From positions 124,001 to 188,000 of the forward strand of contig JAEZJF010000018.1 of the NCBI GenBank assembly GCA_023415825.1: 64,000 bases of DNA, written 5' to 3'. The position numbers and the translations under genes are program-made. The notes under the pieces were generated by a model. It did not search any database. It saw only the letters and a program-made list of their open reading frames with translations, and had not been told where the DNA came from. Positions 45,266 through 55,183 of the stretch are shown here, in pieces. Positions within the stretch are counted from its first letter, which is position 1, and each line of letters opens with the position of its first letter. Source of the DNA: Bacillota bacterium (lineage in GTDB: Bacteria; Bacillota; Clostridia; DSM-8532).

Positions 45266-46591
45266 ATGGTCAAAATAACATTTATGGGTGCGGGCAGCAC
45301 GGTATTTGCAAAAAGTGTGCTTGGAGATTGCATGTGCACACCTTCCCTGCAGGATAGTGAGATTTGTCTTTATGATATTGATGCAGATAGACTGAAAGAA
45401 TCCTATACAATGCTTGAGGCCATTAATCAAAATATCAATAAGGGCCGGGCATCCATTAAAACCTTTCTCGGTGTTGAGGAGCGTAAGGCAGCCCTTAAAG
45501 GATCAAGGTTTGTCGTCAATGCCATACAAGTGGGCGGGTATGATCCATGTACCATAACAGATTTTGAAATCCCTAAAAAATATGGCTTAAGACAGACCAT
45601 AGCCGATACCTTGGGAATAGGGGGAATAATGCGCGCACTCAGGACTATTCCCATCCTGGAGAATTTTGCCCATGATATGGAAGAAGTCTGTCCCGATACC
45701 TGGTTTTTGAATTATACCAATCCCATGTCCATGCTGACAGGCTTTCTGCAGCGTTATACCGGTGTAAAAACAGTTGGTTTATGCCACAGCGTCCAAGGCT
45801 GCTCTAAAAATCTCCTTAAAGACCTGGGTATGGAGGAGGCACTTGAGGGGCGAAGAGAACTGATCGCAGGCATCAACCACATGGGTTGGCTATTGGAGAT
45901 TTACGACAAAGAGGGTCATGACCTCTATCCCGAAATCCGCAGGCGTGCAAGAGAAAAGAACCTGAAAGAAAAGCATGACGATATGGTGAGGTATGAATAT
46001 ATCAACACCCTGGGCTATTATTGCACCGAGTCCAGTGAACATAATGCCGAATACAATCCGTTTTTTATTAAATCAAAATATCCTGAGTTAATAGATATGT
46101 ACAACATACCGCTGGACGAATATCCCCGCCGTTGTATACGCCAGATCGAAAATTGGAAGCACCAACGTGATGAGCTTGTCCATAATAAGGCATTAGGCCA
46201 TACCAGAAGCAATGAGTATGCATCCTATATAATGGACGCCATCGTTACCAATATACCCTATAAAATTGGCGGAAATGTCCTCAATAAGGGTGGACTTATT
46301 GAGAATCTATCCCAAGAAGCCTGTGTTGAGCTACCCTGCCTTGTGGATGGGATGGGTGTCACACCCTGCAGCGTTGGCCGCCTGCCGGTCCAATTGGCCG
46401 CCATGAACATGACCCATGTCAATGTCCACCTGACCACAATAGAAGCTGCAGTCACCAGGAAAAAGGAACATATCTATCATGCAGCCATGCTGGACCCTCA
46501 TACCGCAGCTGAACTGTCCCTTGATGATATTGTACACATGGTGGATGATCTGATCGAGGCCCACGGAAGCTGGCTACCCAGATATAAATGA
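45266..46591 (+). CDS. melA: GH4 alpha-galactosidase (MelA-like)
   Basis: 441 residues, cytoplasmic; hydrolyses alpha-galactosides such as melibiose by the NAD+/Mn2+-dependent GH4 mechanism. ITFMGAGSTVFAKSV (4-18) is the dinucleotide-binding loop. C173-H174 in GLCHSVQG are the metal ligands, and N204/H205 lie in AGINHMGW. AAGGAG precedes the ATG. The divergent AraC gene is the likely regulator. No dedicated transporter is adjacent. Confidence 0.9.
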   Translation: MVKITFMGAGSTVFAKSVLGDCMCTPSLQDSEICLYDIDADRLKESYTMLEAINQNINKGRASIKTFLGVEERKAALKGSRFVVNAIQVGGYDPCTITDFEIPKKYGLRQTIADTLGIGGIMRALRTIPILENFAHDMEEVCPDTWFLNYTNPMSMLTGFLQRYTGVKTVGLCHSVQGCSKNLLKDLGMEEALEGRRELIAGINHMGWLLEIYDKEGHDLYPEIRRRAREKNLKEKHDDMVRYEYINTLGYYCTESSEHNAEYNPFFIKSKYPELIDMYNIPLDEYPRRCIRQIENWKHQRDELVHNKALGHTRSNEYASYIMDAIVTNIPYKIGGNVLNKGGLIENLSQEACVELPCLVDGMGVTPCSVGRLPVQLAAMNMTHVNVHLTTIEAAVTRKKEHIYHAAMLDPHTAAELSLDDIVHMVDDLIEAHGSWLPRYK

Positions 46592-46636
46592 ACCCTCGGC
46601 TCAGGCATCCGGAAAAGTATTGATCCATAAAAACTG

Positions 46637-46657
46637 GGGCAGCTCGTCAAGCTGCCC
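46637..46657. terminator. Perfect hairpin between converging genes
   Basis: GGGCAGCT and AGCTGCCC form an 8-bp GC-rich stem with a 5-base loop between the melA stop and the end of the AraC/PocR gene. No T run flanks it on either strand, so it is a weak or Rho-assisted end at best. Confidence 0.4.
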
Positions 46658-46667
46658 TGACCTTCAA

Positions 46668-47948
46668 TCATTTGGTTGGTAGCTTGCCCCACGCTTCTCT
46701 ATATTTTCCGGGAGTTGTCCCGACTAGCTTTTTAAAGCTCTTAGAGAAATAACTCTGATCTTCATATCCCACCATGCTGGATATCTCCACCAATGCGATG
46801 GACTCATCTAATAGAAGCCTTTTTGATACGCGTATTCGGTAATCATTTAGATATGAAACAAAATTCTTTCCCGTCTCTTCCTTGAAAATCCTGCTGAAGT
46901 AAGACGGGCTGAGAAAGACATGGGAAGCAACATCCTCCAGTGAGATTTTTCGAATATAATTATTTTTGATGTAATCCAATGCTTTATATATGACATCTGC
47001 ATGCTTAACATCTTGTATGTCAAAAACGCAATCCGTAAACCTATTCATTATTTTTGACAGCCAAACGGTCATCTCCTCAATACTTACAAATTGGTTGATT
47101 TCATTGAGGTATTGATAGTTCAGACCAAAAATCTGTTCTATATCTGCACCGCCTTCCAAAGCAGCGCGTGAGAGGACAACAACAAGCTCAAGAACTCTGG
47201 CCTTTACAAAATCAAAGCTGACACCTGATTTAAGAAGAATGGCGCCTAGAATCTCATTGAGAATTTTTTGTGCACCCTTTTTTTCACCTGTCACAATAAG
47301 TGTAATGAGCTCTTTTTCCTTCTCAACCGGGTATATTGCGACTGTTTGCTCCTGCCCCCCCATGGTCTTGAGATAATGAATATGTTGAGAAATATCTGCC
47401 TGCTGTTCCAGGATATCGCGTGAATGAGATAAATAAAGCACCCCTTCGCCTGAGCTATAGGCGGACAGAATGTAAAGCATATTTGAAAGCTGGTCGACCC
47501 GTTCAGGACTGACCACAGGAATAAAAGCCATTGCGCTTTTTAATTCATCTACTTGTCCAGGATCGAGATGCTGAAGCAAAATATCCTCAAGCAGGAAATC
47601 GTCGGGGCTAACCATTAATACGGGCCCGGCAACAAGCGCTCCTTTTTCGTCATCATCCAGGACTACCGGGGAAACCCAATGAGTCAAGCCCAGCTTACAA
47701 AAGAAAACATATTTTCCTCCAAAGCGCTCGGCCTGGTAGCTCCCATAAAGATGAGCCTGTCGGCAATTGAGCCGCTCTTTCATTATTGAGCTGGCTTTCC
47801 GGCATATTAAGCAACCTTCTGCTCCCGTTTGATACAAAATATCGCCATGCTGGTTAATGAGAGTCAGGGGTAGTCCTGTAGACGAACTATATGTATCGGC
47901 ACATTTTATTATGATGTCGCGCTTGCTGCCTACGTTGGTATCAATCAT
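46668..47948 (-). CDS. PocR-domain AraC-family regulator
   Basis: 426 residues from an ATG 13 bp after the RACo stop, with GAGAG upstream; longer in-frame starts overlap RACo. The N-terminal PocR domain holds GCLICRKASSIMKERLNCRQ and FFCKLGLTHWVSPVV, with the paired Cys typical of this ligand-binding domain. A helical middle follows. The C-terminal AraC domain is SLEDVASHVFLSPSYFSRIF and VEISSMVGYEDQSYFSKSF. PocR regulators often control corrinoid- or diol-related genes, which fits its place after the corrinoid activator gene. Confidence 0.87.
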   Translation of the reverse strand: MIDTNVGSKRDIIIKCADTYSSSTGLPLTLINQHGDILYQTGAEGCLICRKASSIMKERLNCRQAHLYGSYQAERFGGKYVFFCKLGLTHWVSPVVLDDDEKGALVAGPVLMVSPDDFLLEDILLQHLDPGQVDELKSAMAFIPVVSPERVDQLSNMLYILSAYSSGEGVLYLSHSRDILEQQADISQHIHYLKTMGGQEQTVAIYPVEKEKELITLIVTGEKKGAQKILNEILGAILLKSGVSFDFVKARVLELVVVLSRAALEGGADIEQIFGLNYQYLNEINQFVSIEEMTVWLSKIMNRFTDCVFDIQDVKHADVIYKALDYIKNNYIRKISLEDVASHVFLSPSYFSRIFKEETGKNFVSYLNDYRIRVSKRLLLDESIALVEISSMVGYEDQSYFSKSFKKLVGTTPGKYREAWGKLPTK

Positions 47949-47961
47949 CGCAACTCTCTTT

Positions 47962-49812
47962 CTAAAAACCAATTGCATTGATGAAAGCTTCATTAAACGC
48001 GCTTAAACCCGAAAGCTCCAAATAGCGCGCTTCCTTCTTTATTGTATCGCATTCACTGCGGCAGTGGCTAGAGAGCAATGCCATGATAGCACCGGTGCCC
48101 GAGGTGTTGCCGGCAAATTGGATTTTATCCTCCAGCTCCCTTGGCAACAACCCGATTACCACAGCGCTTTCCTTGTGCATCTTGTTTCCGAAGCCCCCAG
48201 CCAACCAAAGGGTGTCAATATCATTAAACGTGATTGCCCGATGATTGAGAAGCGTTATAATACCGGCTTGTACCGCCGCTTTGGCAAGCTGTACCTCGCG
48301 CACATCCTGCTGGCTTATATAAATGGGTTCTCCATGGGCACTTTCATCAGGAAAGGCTATTATAAATACACTTTGGTTATTTATGACCTGCATTCTGTTT
48401 CGAAGCGGGTTTATCGTATCATCCCACTCCCCTGGATCAATGAACCGGCCACCCTCATTAATAATGCCGTGTTGAACCATCAGGGCTATCATGTCAACCA
48501 GTCCTGATCCACAAATGCCAATAGGAGCTTTATCATACAGGGTATGATAGGTCAGCTTACCCTGATTCAGCCCTACTGCGTCAATGGCTCCTTCTATACC
48601 TCCCACGCCGCATTGTATGCAGGCACCTTCAAAAGCCGGTCCCGCCGCTACAGAGCAGCCGGTTATTTCTTCGTTGTGGGATAACGCCATCTCCCCGTTT
48701 GTGCCAATATCCACAAGCAACTGAACCTTATTTTTATCGCACAAGTCACAGGCCAGCATACCTGCTATAATATCGGCTCCCACATAGCCTGAAATTGAAG
48801 GAAGGAGGTAAACCGGGCAGCAGGGATAAAAGCTGAATCCCAATTCGCCAGCCGAGCACATGAAAGAAGAGGTGAAAACAGGAATAAAAGGTGCTTTGGC
48901 AATCCGGTCCGGTGAAAGGCCCATTAAAAGATGCATCATTGTGGTGTTGCCCGCCAGTGTCATTGCACATACTGAATCAAAAGCAATGCCTTTATCACGG
49001 GCCAATGCCTTGATCATACCGTCTATTTGATCGATTATCAGACGATTGAGTATTTGACTGCCCTCCGGGTTTTCCATACAGAAAGAAATACGGGATATCA
49101 CATCTGCCCCATAAACCCGCTGTGCATTCATTTTTGAAAGGTGAGCCTCGATCCGGCCTGTAAGCAAATTAACAAGATAACATACCAGCGTTGTGGTTCC
49201 AATATCAACGGCAACTCCATAATCCGTATGATCCTCGATATGAGTACATGGATAGACATCGTATAGCTGACCGGACGCTGTGACCGCACAAACTGATTGT
49301 TCTGCTGACATATTCAAACGAGCTATTTTCTTCAGTTGCGAGATACCCATTTGTTGGCCTTTGCAGCCCAATAGATCACTGATCCTTTGGGTGTCGTCAC
49401 GGAAGTCTCCGGCAACTGGCGTGGAGAGTGTTATAATATCCCTTCTTGAGATAGGATCCAAGGCCACTTGTACAGGTAAGCCCTCTGCTTGTATCTGGGC
49501 CTGCGGATCAGTTCTAATGGCACTAACCTCAACATCTCCCATTATATTGACCTGACAGGCCAGCCTTACCCCGGCTTGAAGCTCCTTTACCGTAAGAAGC
49601 TTGACCTCTTGAGCTGTGGGCAGGGAAACCTTCCCTGAGACTTTAACCTTGCATTTTCCGCAAGTTCCTTTTCCGCCACAGGGTGTATCCGGCAACAGTG
49701 TGCCTTTTGTTTCATTAAGTAAAATTTGATATAAATTCTTTTCACCGTCTAGGTAGTCTATTACAGGTTCAGAGCCTGCTTTGACTGTAATTTTATAGAT
49801 CTCATCCTTCAT
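47962..49812 (-). CDS. RACo-type ATP-dependent reductive activator of corrinoid proteins
   Basis: 616 residues from an ATG after AAGGTG. The N-terminal [2Fe-2S] ferredoxin domain has C45, C51, C54 and C86 (PCGGKGTCGKCKVK...ACQV). A linker and the ASKHA ATPase part follow: GVAVDIGTTTLVCYLVNL, LLVDIGTNGEMAL, and near the C-terminus WLAGGFGNKM. Such proteins reduce inactive Co(II) corrinoid proteins to Co(I), restarting methyl transfer. No corrinoid-binding protein is encoded in the window; a UroD/MtaA-like protein and DUF1638 protein are nearby. Confidence 0.9.
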   Translation of the reverse strand: MKDEIYKITVKAGSEPVIDYLDGEKNLYQILLNETKGTLLPDTPCGGKGTCGKCKVKVSGKVSLPTAQEVKLLTVKELQAGVRLACQVNIMGDVEVSAIRTDPQAQIQAEGLPVQVALDPISRRDIITLSTPVAGDFRDDTQRISDLLGCKGQQMGISQLKKIARLNMSAEQSVCAVTASGQLYDVYPCTHIEDHTDYGVAVDIGTTTLVCYLVNLLTGRIEAHLSKMNAQRVYGADVISRISFCMENPEGSQILNRLIIDQIDGMIKALARDKGIAFDSVCAMTLAGNTTMMHLLMGLSPDRIAKAPFIPVFTSSFMCSAGELGFSFYPCCPVYLLPSISGYVGADIIAGMLACDLCDKNKVQLLVDIGTNGEMALSHNEEITGCSVAAGPAFEGACIQCGVGGIEGAIDAVGLNQGKLTYHTLYDKAPIGICGSGLVDMIALMVQHGIINEGGRFIDPGEWDDTINPLRNRMQVINNQSVFIIAFPDESAHGEPIYISQQDVREVQLAKAAVQAGIITLLNHRAITFNDIDTLWLAGGFGNKMHKESAVVIGLLPRELEDKIQFAGNTSGTGAIMALLSSHCRSECDTIKKEARYLELSGLSAFNEAFINAIGF

Positions 49813-50008
49813 AAATAACACCTTAATAAACAGCATTTATGTTTGGAATAACTCTACTAACCATAACAGGCCTTGACCGGATGTTCAATATATGGATTTT
49901 TGATTATTGGTACTTTTTTGCGGACTTTTTGTACTTTTATTAGCTTTTGTTAGATTTCATGTTTTTAGCCTTGAATTTTAGTATGATAAAGTTAGGGTGA
50001 GAATGAAT

Positions 50009-50752
50009 ATGCGTTTAAAAATAATAGCCTGTAAGGTTTTATCCCGTGAACTTGCCTTACTGGCCGCCTTCTCAAATCATTATCTTGATATAACAACGCT
50101 GAGACAAGGCCTTCATAATACACCGGATGAGCTGCGCGCCAGTTTACAGAAAGAAATTGACCTTATAGATGCAGGGCAGGATGTACATTCCGCCACTCCG
50201 CAATATAGTGAGGATTTTTCCGCTATTCTCCTGGGTTATGGCCTTTGCTGCAATGGGTTGGTGGGTCTATCCTCTAAACGTTATCCCCTCATTGTCCCGC
50301 GCGCCCATGATTGTATGACGTTATTTTTAGGCTCCAGGGAAAGATATCAGGAATACTTCGACAGTCATCGAGGTGTCTACTGGTATAACCGTGGCTGGTT
50401 GGAGAATACCCCCATGCCTGGGGAAAAGCGCTATCATACAACCAGAGCCACCTATGCAGAGCATTATGGCGAGGATAATGCCGATTATCTGATGGAAATG
50501 GAACAGGGCTGGCTCAAGGAGTACCAATGGTGCACCTTTATTGACTGGCCTGAATTTGATAACGCCTCTTTTAAGAAGGAAACAAAGGACAGTGCCGATT
50601 TCCTTGGCTGGCATTATGATGAAATTCAAGGAGATAAAGCCCTCCTCGAAAGATTTTTAAGCGGCAAATGGGAAGATGATTTTCTGATAGTTCCCCCAGG
50701 AAAAAGCTTATGTCCGTCATATGATTCTTCCATTATCAAGGTCAGTGATTAA
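50009..50752 (+). CDS. DUF1638 protein
   Basis: 247 residues; ATG at 50009, 9 bp after AGGGTG. It starts MRLKIIACKVLSREL and has the family's YGLCCNGLVGLSS and IVPRAHDCMTLFLGS. The Cys pairs and His may bind metal. DUF1638 proteins are often encoded next to corrinoid methyltransferase genes, and here it is divergent from the RACo activator. The biochemical role is not established. Confidence 0.82.
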   Translation: MRLKIIACKVLSRELALLAAFSNHYLDITTLRQGLHNTPDELRASLQKEIDLIDAGQDVHSATPQYSEDFSAILLGYGLCCNGLVGLSSKRYPLIVPRAHDCMTLFLGSRERYQEYFDSHRGVYWYNRGWLENTPMPGEKRYHTTRATYAEHYGEDNADYLMEMEQGWLKEYQWCTFIDWPEFDNASFKKETKDSADFLGWHYDEIQGDKALLERFLSGKWEDDFLIVPPGKSLCPSYDSSIIKVSD

Positions 50753-50763
50753 TTTACCATCCA

Positions 50764-51522
50764 TTACAGATGTTTGATCTTCTCAATATATTCGTCAATG
50801 AAAGCCTGATTTTTACTTAAGCCTGAAGGCTCGTAGAAGCTATCCCAAATATCGGCGTTGATATTCTCATCCTGGATGATTTCAAGTGCTGCTAGCATGA
50901 TGGCATTGATTACAAAGCTGTTTGCTATGGTTGATACCCACCCTGTATCAGCTTTCAGTGCTTCAAATCTTACAGTTGCATCAAAAGCGGGCACTTTACT
51001 GTCAATAACAAGATCGATCTCTTCCATGTCGCAAAGGTTTACTTTCTCGTCATTTCTGAAAGAGCAGTCTTTGGAGACTTTTTCAGAAAATTTCCTTGAC
51101 GTGATGCCAATAACAGTCAGCCCAAGCTCTTTAGATTTTTGCACCACTTCACGGCAGCCTCTTCCAATACCGTCGGTATCCACGACGATCATCAGATCGC
51201 CTTTATGTATGTTTCTATAGTATTCAACCAGGAATTTACCGCAAAAATCGGCCTCTTTTAAGTACAGACTTCTTGAAGCAGCATGGGTAACCGAGAAGGT
51301 TGGGTCATACAAGGGGTTAATGTTTAAAAGGCTTCCCGTCCTGAAAAAGATGTCCTCGGCTGCCAAGGATGAATGCATCTCCGTACCGACAATGTGAATC
51401 AGCTTTTTATTTCGTACTGCTTCCACTATCAAACGGCCGGCTTCCTGATACACCTCTGTTTCCTTTGAAAGCTCATCAAGTATACCCATGACATTTGTGT
51501 AATATTTATTAAGGCTTCTCAT
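50764..51522 (-). CDS. SIS-domain protein, UPF0309-like (copy 1)
   Basis: 252 residues; ATG 8 bp after GGAGG. One SIS fold, the module that binds phosphosugars. The first SIS loop is HIVGTEMHSSLAAEDIFFRT, matching the UPF0309 pattern GTGHSHxxAEExFYRAGG but with Glu and Met in the loop. The second loop, near IVVDTDGIGRGCREVV, is also altered. It lies 14 bp after a second SIS gene. It may form a hetero-oligomer with that partner. Confidence 0.8.
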   Translation of the reverse strand: MRSLNKYYTNVMGILDELSKETEVYQEAGRLIVEAVRNKKLIHIVGTEMHSSLAAEDIFFRTGSLLNINPLYDPTFSVTHAASRSLYLKEADFCGKFLVEYYRNIHKGDLMIVVDTDGIGRGCREVVQKSKELGLTVIGITSRKFSEKVSKDCSFRNDEKVNLCDMEEIDLVIDSKVPAFDATVRFEALKADTGWVSTIANSFVINAIMLAALEIIQDENINADIWDSFYEPSGLSKNQAFIDEYIEKIKHL

Positions 51523-51536
51523 TGCTGTAATTCCTC

Positions 51537-52289
51537 CTACATTGATTTGACTCTGCACCATAATTCGTCCATGTATCGATCGTTAAATTCCACTCCGCCC
51601 TTTTCAAGAGCATTCCTCCAAATAGGAACTTCAACGCCCTTTTCAGCTAATTTCTTTATGACTGTTGTGGTCAGAGCTTTAAGGGTAATCAACTGCATGA
51701 TGGTCCCTACAGGTCCGAATTTCTGATCCAGTTCGTCAATTTTTAATGTCAGATCATCATAAGGCGAATAGCTGTTGAGATAGATATCGGATATTTCGTT
51801 AAGCCCTTTTCCGGTGGCATGTCTTGTTTCTTCGTTATCCAAAGCATCGGAAAATGCAGGGGATGTAATGGCTATCACCACTGCGCCCAACCTCTTGCAT
51901 TCAAGGGCACCCTGTATACAAACCGGATTTACCCCATAGGCGCTTCCAATCACGACAACGTCTCCGGCTTTAATCCTGTTATACTTAATGATGGCCTTAC
52001 CCATGCCTACTACTCTTTCAAAATAATTGACCTCTTTCAGAGCGCCGTGCCCCAGGGAGATATTCGGGTCAATAATGGGGTTGATGCAGGCCAATTCACC
52101 TTCCCGGTATATCACATCTTCTGCAAATATGGATGAATGCCCTCCGGGACCCCAAAAATGCACCATCTTCTTTTCTATAATTGCCTTTGCTATCAGCTCT
52201 GCAGCCTTGTCGAATTTGTCATGCTGCGTATCCCTTACCTTTTCAATGAGCCCTATGAGAATATTCAAGTAATCAATATATGCGTTCAA
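51537..52289 (-). CDS. SIS-domain protein, UPF0309-like (copy 2)
   Basis: 250 residues. The start is taken as TTG at 52289: GGAGG lies 5 bp upstream and TTGA overlaps the stop of the preceding NodB-like gene, giving MNAYIDYLN. An ATG at 52301 abuts its ribosome binding site. SIS loop one is HFWGPGGHSSIFAEDVIYRE and loop two VVIGSAYGVNPVCIQGAL, both well preserved. It is followed 14 bp later by copy 1. Confidence 0.82.
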   Translation of the reverse strand: MNAYIDYLNILIGLIEKVRDTQHDKFDKAAELIAKAIIEKKMVHFWGPGGHSSIFAEDVIYREGELACINPIIDPNISLGHGALKEVNYFERVVGMGKAIIKYNRIKAGDVVVIGSAYGVNPVCIQGALECKRLGAVVIAITSPAFSDALDNEETRHATGKGLNEISDIYLNSYSPYDDLTLKIDELDQKFGPVGTIMQLITLKALTTTVIKKLAEKGVEVPIWRNALEKGGVEFNDRYMDELWCRVKSM

Positions 52290-53860
52290 GCTTGCCTCCA
52301 TCCTTTCGTTTGTGAGTTTTTATCCCTTTTCTTCCACCATTTATTGAGTTCTGCCATGGTCATGAAGGTGACTCCCTTATGGGACAGGATATATTCAAGC
52401 AGTTCCCTGTAAGTTCTTTCCCTTTCCGGATCTTCCTTCAAGGAGATATAGGGGTGAAGGCATGCCTGGTATAATCCTCCCAGCCGGTAATACTTATCAA
52501 ACTGCTTTTTCCAAAAATCCAGCGCTTGCTTCGGACTCAGCTTCATAACCCTGTAGACAAAATGGTCGTTTGCGAAGGTATCCGGAATCTCCAGCAAACC
52601 GTCGCTGCTCTCGTCCGATAGGTATTGGGGGCAGGCTGCAAAGTTGACCAGCTTATCAGGGTATTGAGCATTATACTCTCCTGTTGTTTCCCAGGCCTGC
52701 ATATCGCCGATATACTCATAGCCTAGATCCTGCAAAGCCTGACGTGTTATTTCGTTGCTTTGGTATCCGTGAGTCCTGAAACCCTTTTTGTAGGCATCAT
52801 AATCCGGTGCGGCTTTTTCAAAGGCATCGATGCAACGAAGGACATCCTCGCGCTGAGCCTTGTAATCCCATTTTTCAATGGCATATTGTGTCTCCTGATA
52901 GGTATGGGGGCATAATTCATACCCTCTTTCAAGACCTTCACGAATGACTTCAGGATGTTTTCTTGCGACCTCACCACATACATAATAGCTGGCCTTCCCA
53001 TCCAAACCGTACTCGTCAAGGAGGTCAAAATTGTATTTCATGTCGTCCCATTCCCTGTCCTCACGGCCTGGAATGCCGGTGTAATCATGCACATCACCCG
53101 TGATGCATACGACACACCTGCTGCCGTTGGGCCAGAGTTCCTTGTACTGAAGCTTTTCATCTTCCGTCAGGTACTCCAGGAGGTTTCTTATGAACAAATA
53201 TAGACCGTGATTCTGCTTAGGATACAGATATTCGATGGAATCGGCGGTATTGGGCTTAATAAGGCCGTTCATAGCACCTATGGCAAAAGGAGTGTAGAGT
53301 ATTTTCCCTTTCTCATGGCTTTTCCTTATTAGGGCAGGGCTTGAGGTACTTTTCCACCCTTCCCATACACCGGGGTTTATGGGGGATTGGGACATTTCCT
53401 CAGAGACCGCCGGGATATCGGCATCGGTTATTTCTGTGGAATCAATTATAAAATCAAGGCCTCCGCAATTATATGTACTTGTGAAAAACAGGATTTCTCC
53501 GTCTTCCCATTCTTTAAACCCATTTTTATTCCTTATGCGAATGCACCTGTGAAGGTCTGTGCGTTGTATTTTTCTTACGCTCAGACCGTTAAAATACTTT
53601 TTAAATCCGGCGGGCAGATCACCGGAAATGAGTATCCGGCCACCCTTTTCAATGTATTTGTCCAATATCCGATAAGTAGCTGCTGGAATATTATCCATTC
53701 CGGTAAGTAAAAGTATATTGAAATCTACCTCGGATTCCTTTAACGTATCAATGGTTAACGAATCATACGGGATGCCCCAGAACGCAAACGCTCTATGCCA
53801 CATCCTTGTATAAAAATCATTGCTCTTCCCAGGGTCTGTCAGTATCGCCACCCTGCCCAT
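52286..53860 (-). CDS. NodB-like (polysaccharide deacetylase fold) protein with changed metal motif
   Basis: 524 residues, start ATG 2 bp after the aminotransferase stop, with AAAGGG upstream. Residues ~1-210 are a flavodoxin/glutamine-amidotransferase-like domain (ILLLTGMDNIPAATYRIL; GGRILISGDLP). Residues ~250-520 have the NodB fold. The usual TFDDG motif is CITGDVHDYTG and the usual HxxxH is PHTYQETQ, so one metal ligand is replaced. It may have another reaction or none. It lies between the DegT aminotransferase and SIS pair. The surrounding genes suggest action on an amino or acetylated sugar. Confidence 0.66.
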   Translation of the reverse strand: MGRVAILTDPGKSNDFYTRMWHRAFAFWGIPYDSLTIDTLKESEVDFNILLLTGMDNIPAATYRILDKYIEKGGRILISGDLPAGFKKYFNGLSVRKIQRTDLHRCIRIRNKNGFKEWEDGEILFFTSTYNCGGLDFIIDSTEITDADIPAVSEEMSQSPINPGVWEGWKSTSSPALIRKSHEKGKILYTPFAIGAMNGLIKPNTADSIEYLYPKQNHGLYLFIRNLLEYLTEDEKLQYKELWPNGSRCVVCITGDVHDYTGIPGREDREWDDMKYNFDLLDEYGLDGKASYYVCGEVARKHPEVIREGLERGYELCPHTYQETQYAIEKWDYKAQREDVLRCIDAFEKAAPDYDAYKKGFRTHGYQSNEITRQALQDLGYEYIGDMQAWETTGEYNAQYPDKLVNFAACPQYLSDESSDGLLEIPDTFANDHFVYRVMKLSPKQALDFWKKQFDKYYRLGGLYQACLHPYISLKEDPERERTYRELLEYILSHKGVTFMTMAELNKWWKKRDKNSQTKGWRQA

Positions 53861-53864
53861 ATGA

Positions 53865-55109
53865 TCAGCCCTTTCTGAAATAGTCTGCAACCTTTTTAAC
53901 CGCCAGGTAAATTCTTTCTACGTCCCCTTCGCTGTATTTATCGCTCCACACCCAGCGTACAGTCCTGGAAATATATTTTTGAGCACCCGGCAGGTCGTTG
54001 GTATCATATATGATTTTCCTGTGCTGGTAGGGGCAATCAAAGGGGCACCCTGTCTTGCCATACAGGTTCTTTCTTTCTTTCAGGCACAAATGACTGTCGG
54101 TTATCAAATAATAGGGGATATGGCTGCAGCCTTTAATGCCTTCGGCGTCCAAAGCCTTACCCAGTGTGAAAATATCGGTATTGAACCTGTCCATATCGAA
54201 TATTATGGGGAATATCCAATACAGGCACATAGAGCCTTCAGGTATTGTCAGGGGTATGATTCCATCTATACCACTCAGCTTTTCCATCAGAGAGCTGGCC
54301 AGCTCTATCCTTCTTTTATTCTGCTCAGGAAGAATATCCAGCTGAGCAAGGCCTACAGCCGCTTCCAACTGGCCATATCTGTAATTCAGCCCCAGAGTAT
54401 CATATTTTCTTCCAAAGCCCTCTTCCACATAGCAGCCTCTCATAACAGCGAACTTGTAAGCCTTGTCGGCAAGCTCCTTGCTGTCTGTGGTAAGGATTCC
54501 GCCATGTTCGGTGCTGAGATGCTTCTCGGCATCCATGGAAAAGCAGCCAATGGTTCCCATGGTGCCCGCCATTCTGCCCTTGTAGCTTCCAAGGGGCGTT
54601 TGACAGCAGTCCTCAATGACTGGGATTCCTGTTCTTTTGGAGAGCTCCATAATCGGATCCATGTCACATAACAACCCGTGCCAGTGGACGATGACTATAG
54701 CCTTGGTATACGGGCTTAAAACCTTTTCGATGGACTCGGCTGTAATGTTTCCGGTGTCGGGATCTATGTCGGCGAATACGGGCAATGCATTCTGCGAAAA
54801 AATACCCGCATAAGTACCGAAGTCTGAAATAGGCGTGGTTACGACTTCATCGCCTGCACCTACATCAAGCGCCGCCAAGGCAGTATGTATGGCTGCCGCA
54901 CAGTTGGCTACAGCCACGGCATGTTTAGACTGATGCATCTGAGCGAATTTCTTTTGAAATCTTTCCACTGTATCTGAATTGAAACCTGAATCAAGTACCT
55001 CTGTAATATAATCTCTGGCCTTGGGGTCAATACGTCTTGGCATAACCAATGGAAGTTGTTCATCATCACCTATGACCGGCTTTCCGCCATATAAAGCTAA
55101 TGTTTCCAT
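53865..55109 (-). CDS. DegT/DnrJ/EryC1-family PLP aminotransferase
   Basis: 414 residues. Transfers an amino group to a keto sugar or cyclitol. The PLP lysine is in CFSMDAEKHLSTEHGG. DFGTYAGIFSQNALPVFADI and PVIEDCCQTPLGSYKG (with the PLP-binding Asp) are the other family motifs. GGGAGG precedes the ATG. It is the first gene after the promoter at 55184-55212. In catabolic clusters such enzymes can also run backward to remove an amino group. Confidence 0.88.
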   Translation of the reverse strand: METLALYGGKPVIGDDEQLPLVMPRRIDPKARDYITEVLDSGFNSDTVERFQKKFAQMHQSKHAVAVANCAAAIHTALAALDVGAGDEVVTTPISDFGTYAGIFSQNALPVFADIDPDTGNITAESIEKVLSPYTKAIVIVHWHGLLCDMDPIMELSKRTGIPVIEDCCQTPLGSYKGRMAGTMGTIGCFSMDAEKHLSTEHGGILTTDSKELADKAYKFAVMRGCYVEEGFGRKYDTLGLNYRYGQLEAAVGLAQLDILPEQNKRRIELASSLMEKLSGIDGIIPLTIPEGSMCLYWIFPIIFDMDRFNTDIFTLGKALDAEGIKGCSHIPYYLITDSHLCLKERKNLYGKTGCPFDCPYQHRKIIYDTNDLPGAQKYISRTVRWVWSDKYSEGDVERIYLAVKKVADYFRKG

Positions 55110-55183
55110 AGAAGTTCCTCCCTTATTGAAAAAAGTACATCTTTAACACGGTGTAGTTGTAGGATGTTCAACAATATACCTCT

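Noticed and set aside
53979..54671. 230-codon plus-strand frame opposite the DegT aminotransferase
   Set aside because: Shadow of a clearly coding minus-strand gene; no family resemblance.
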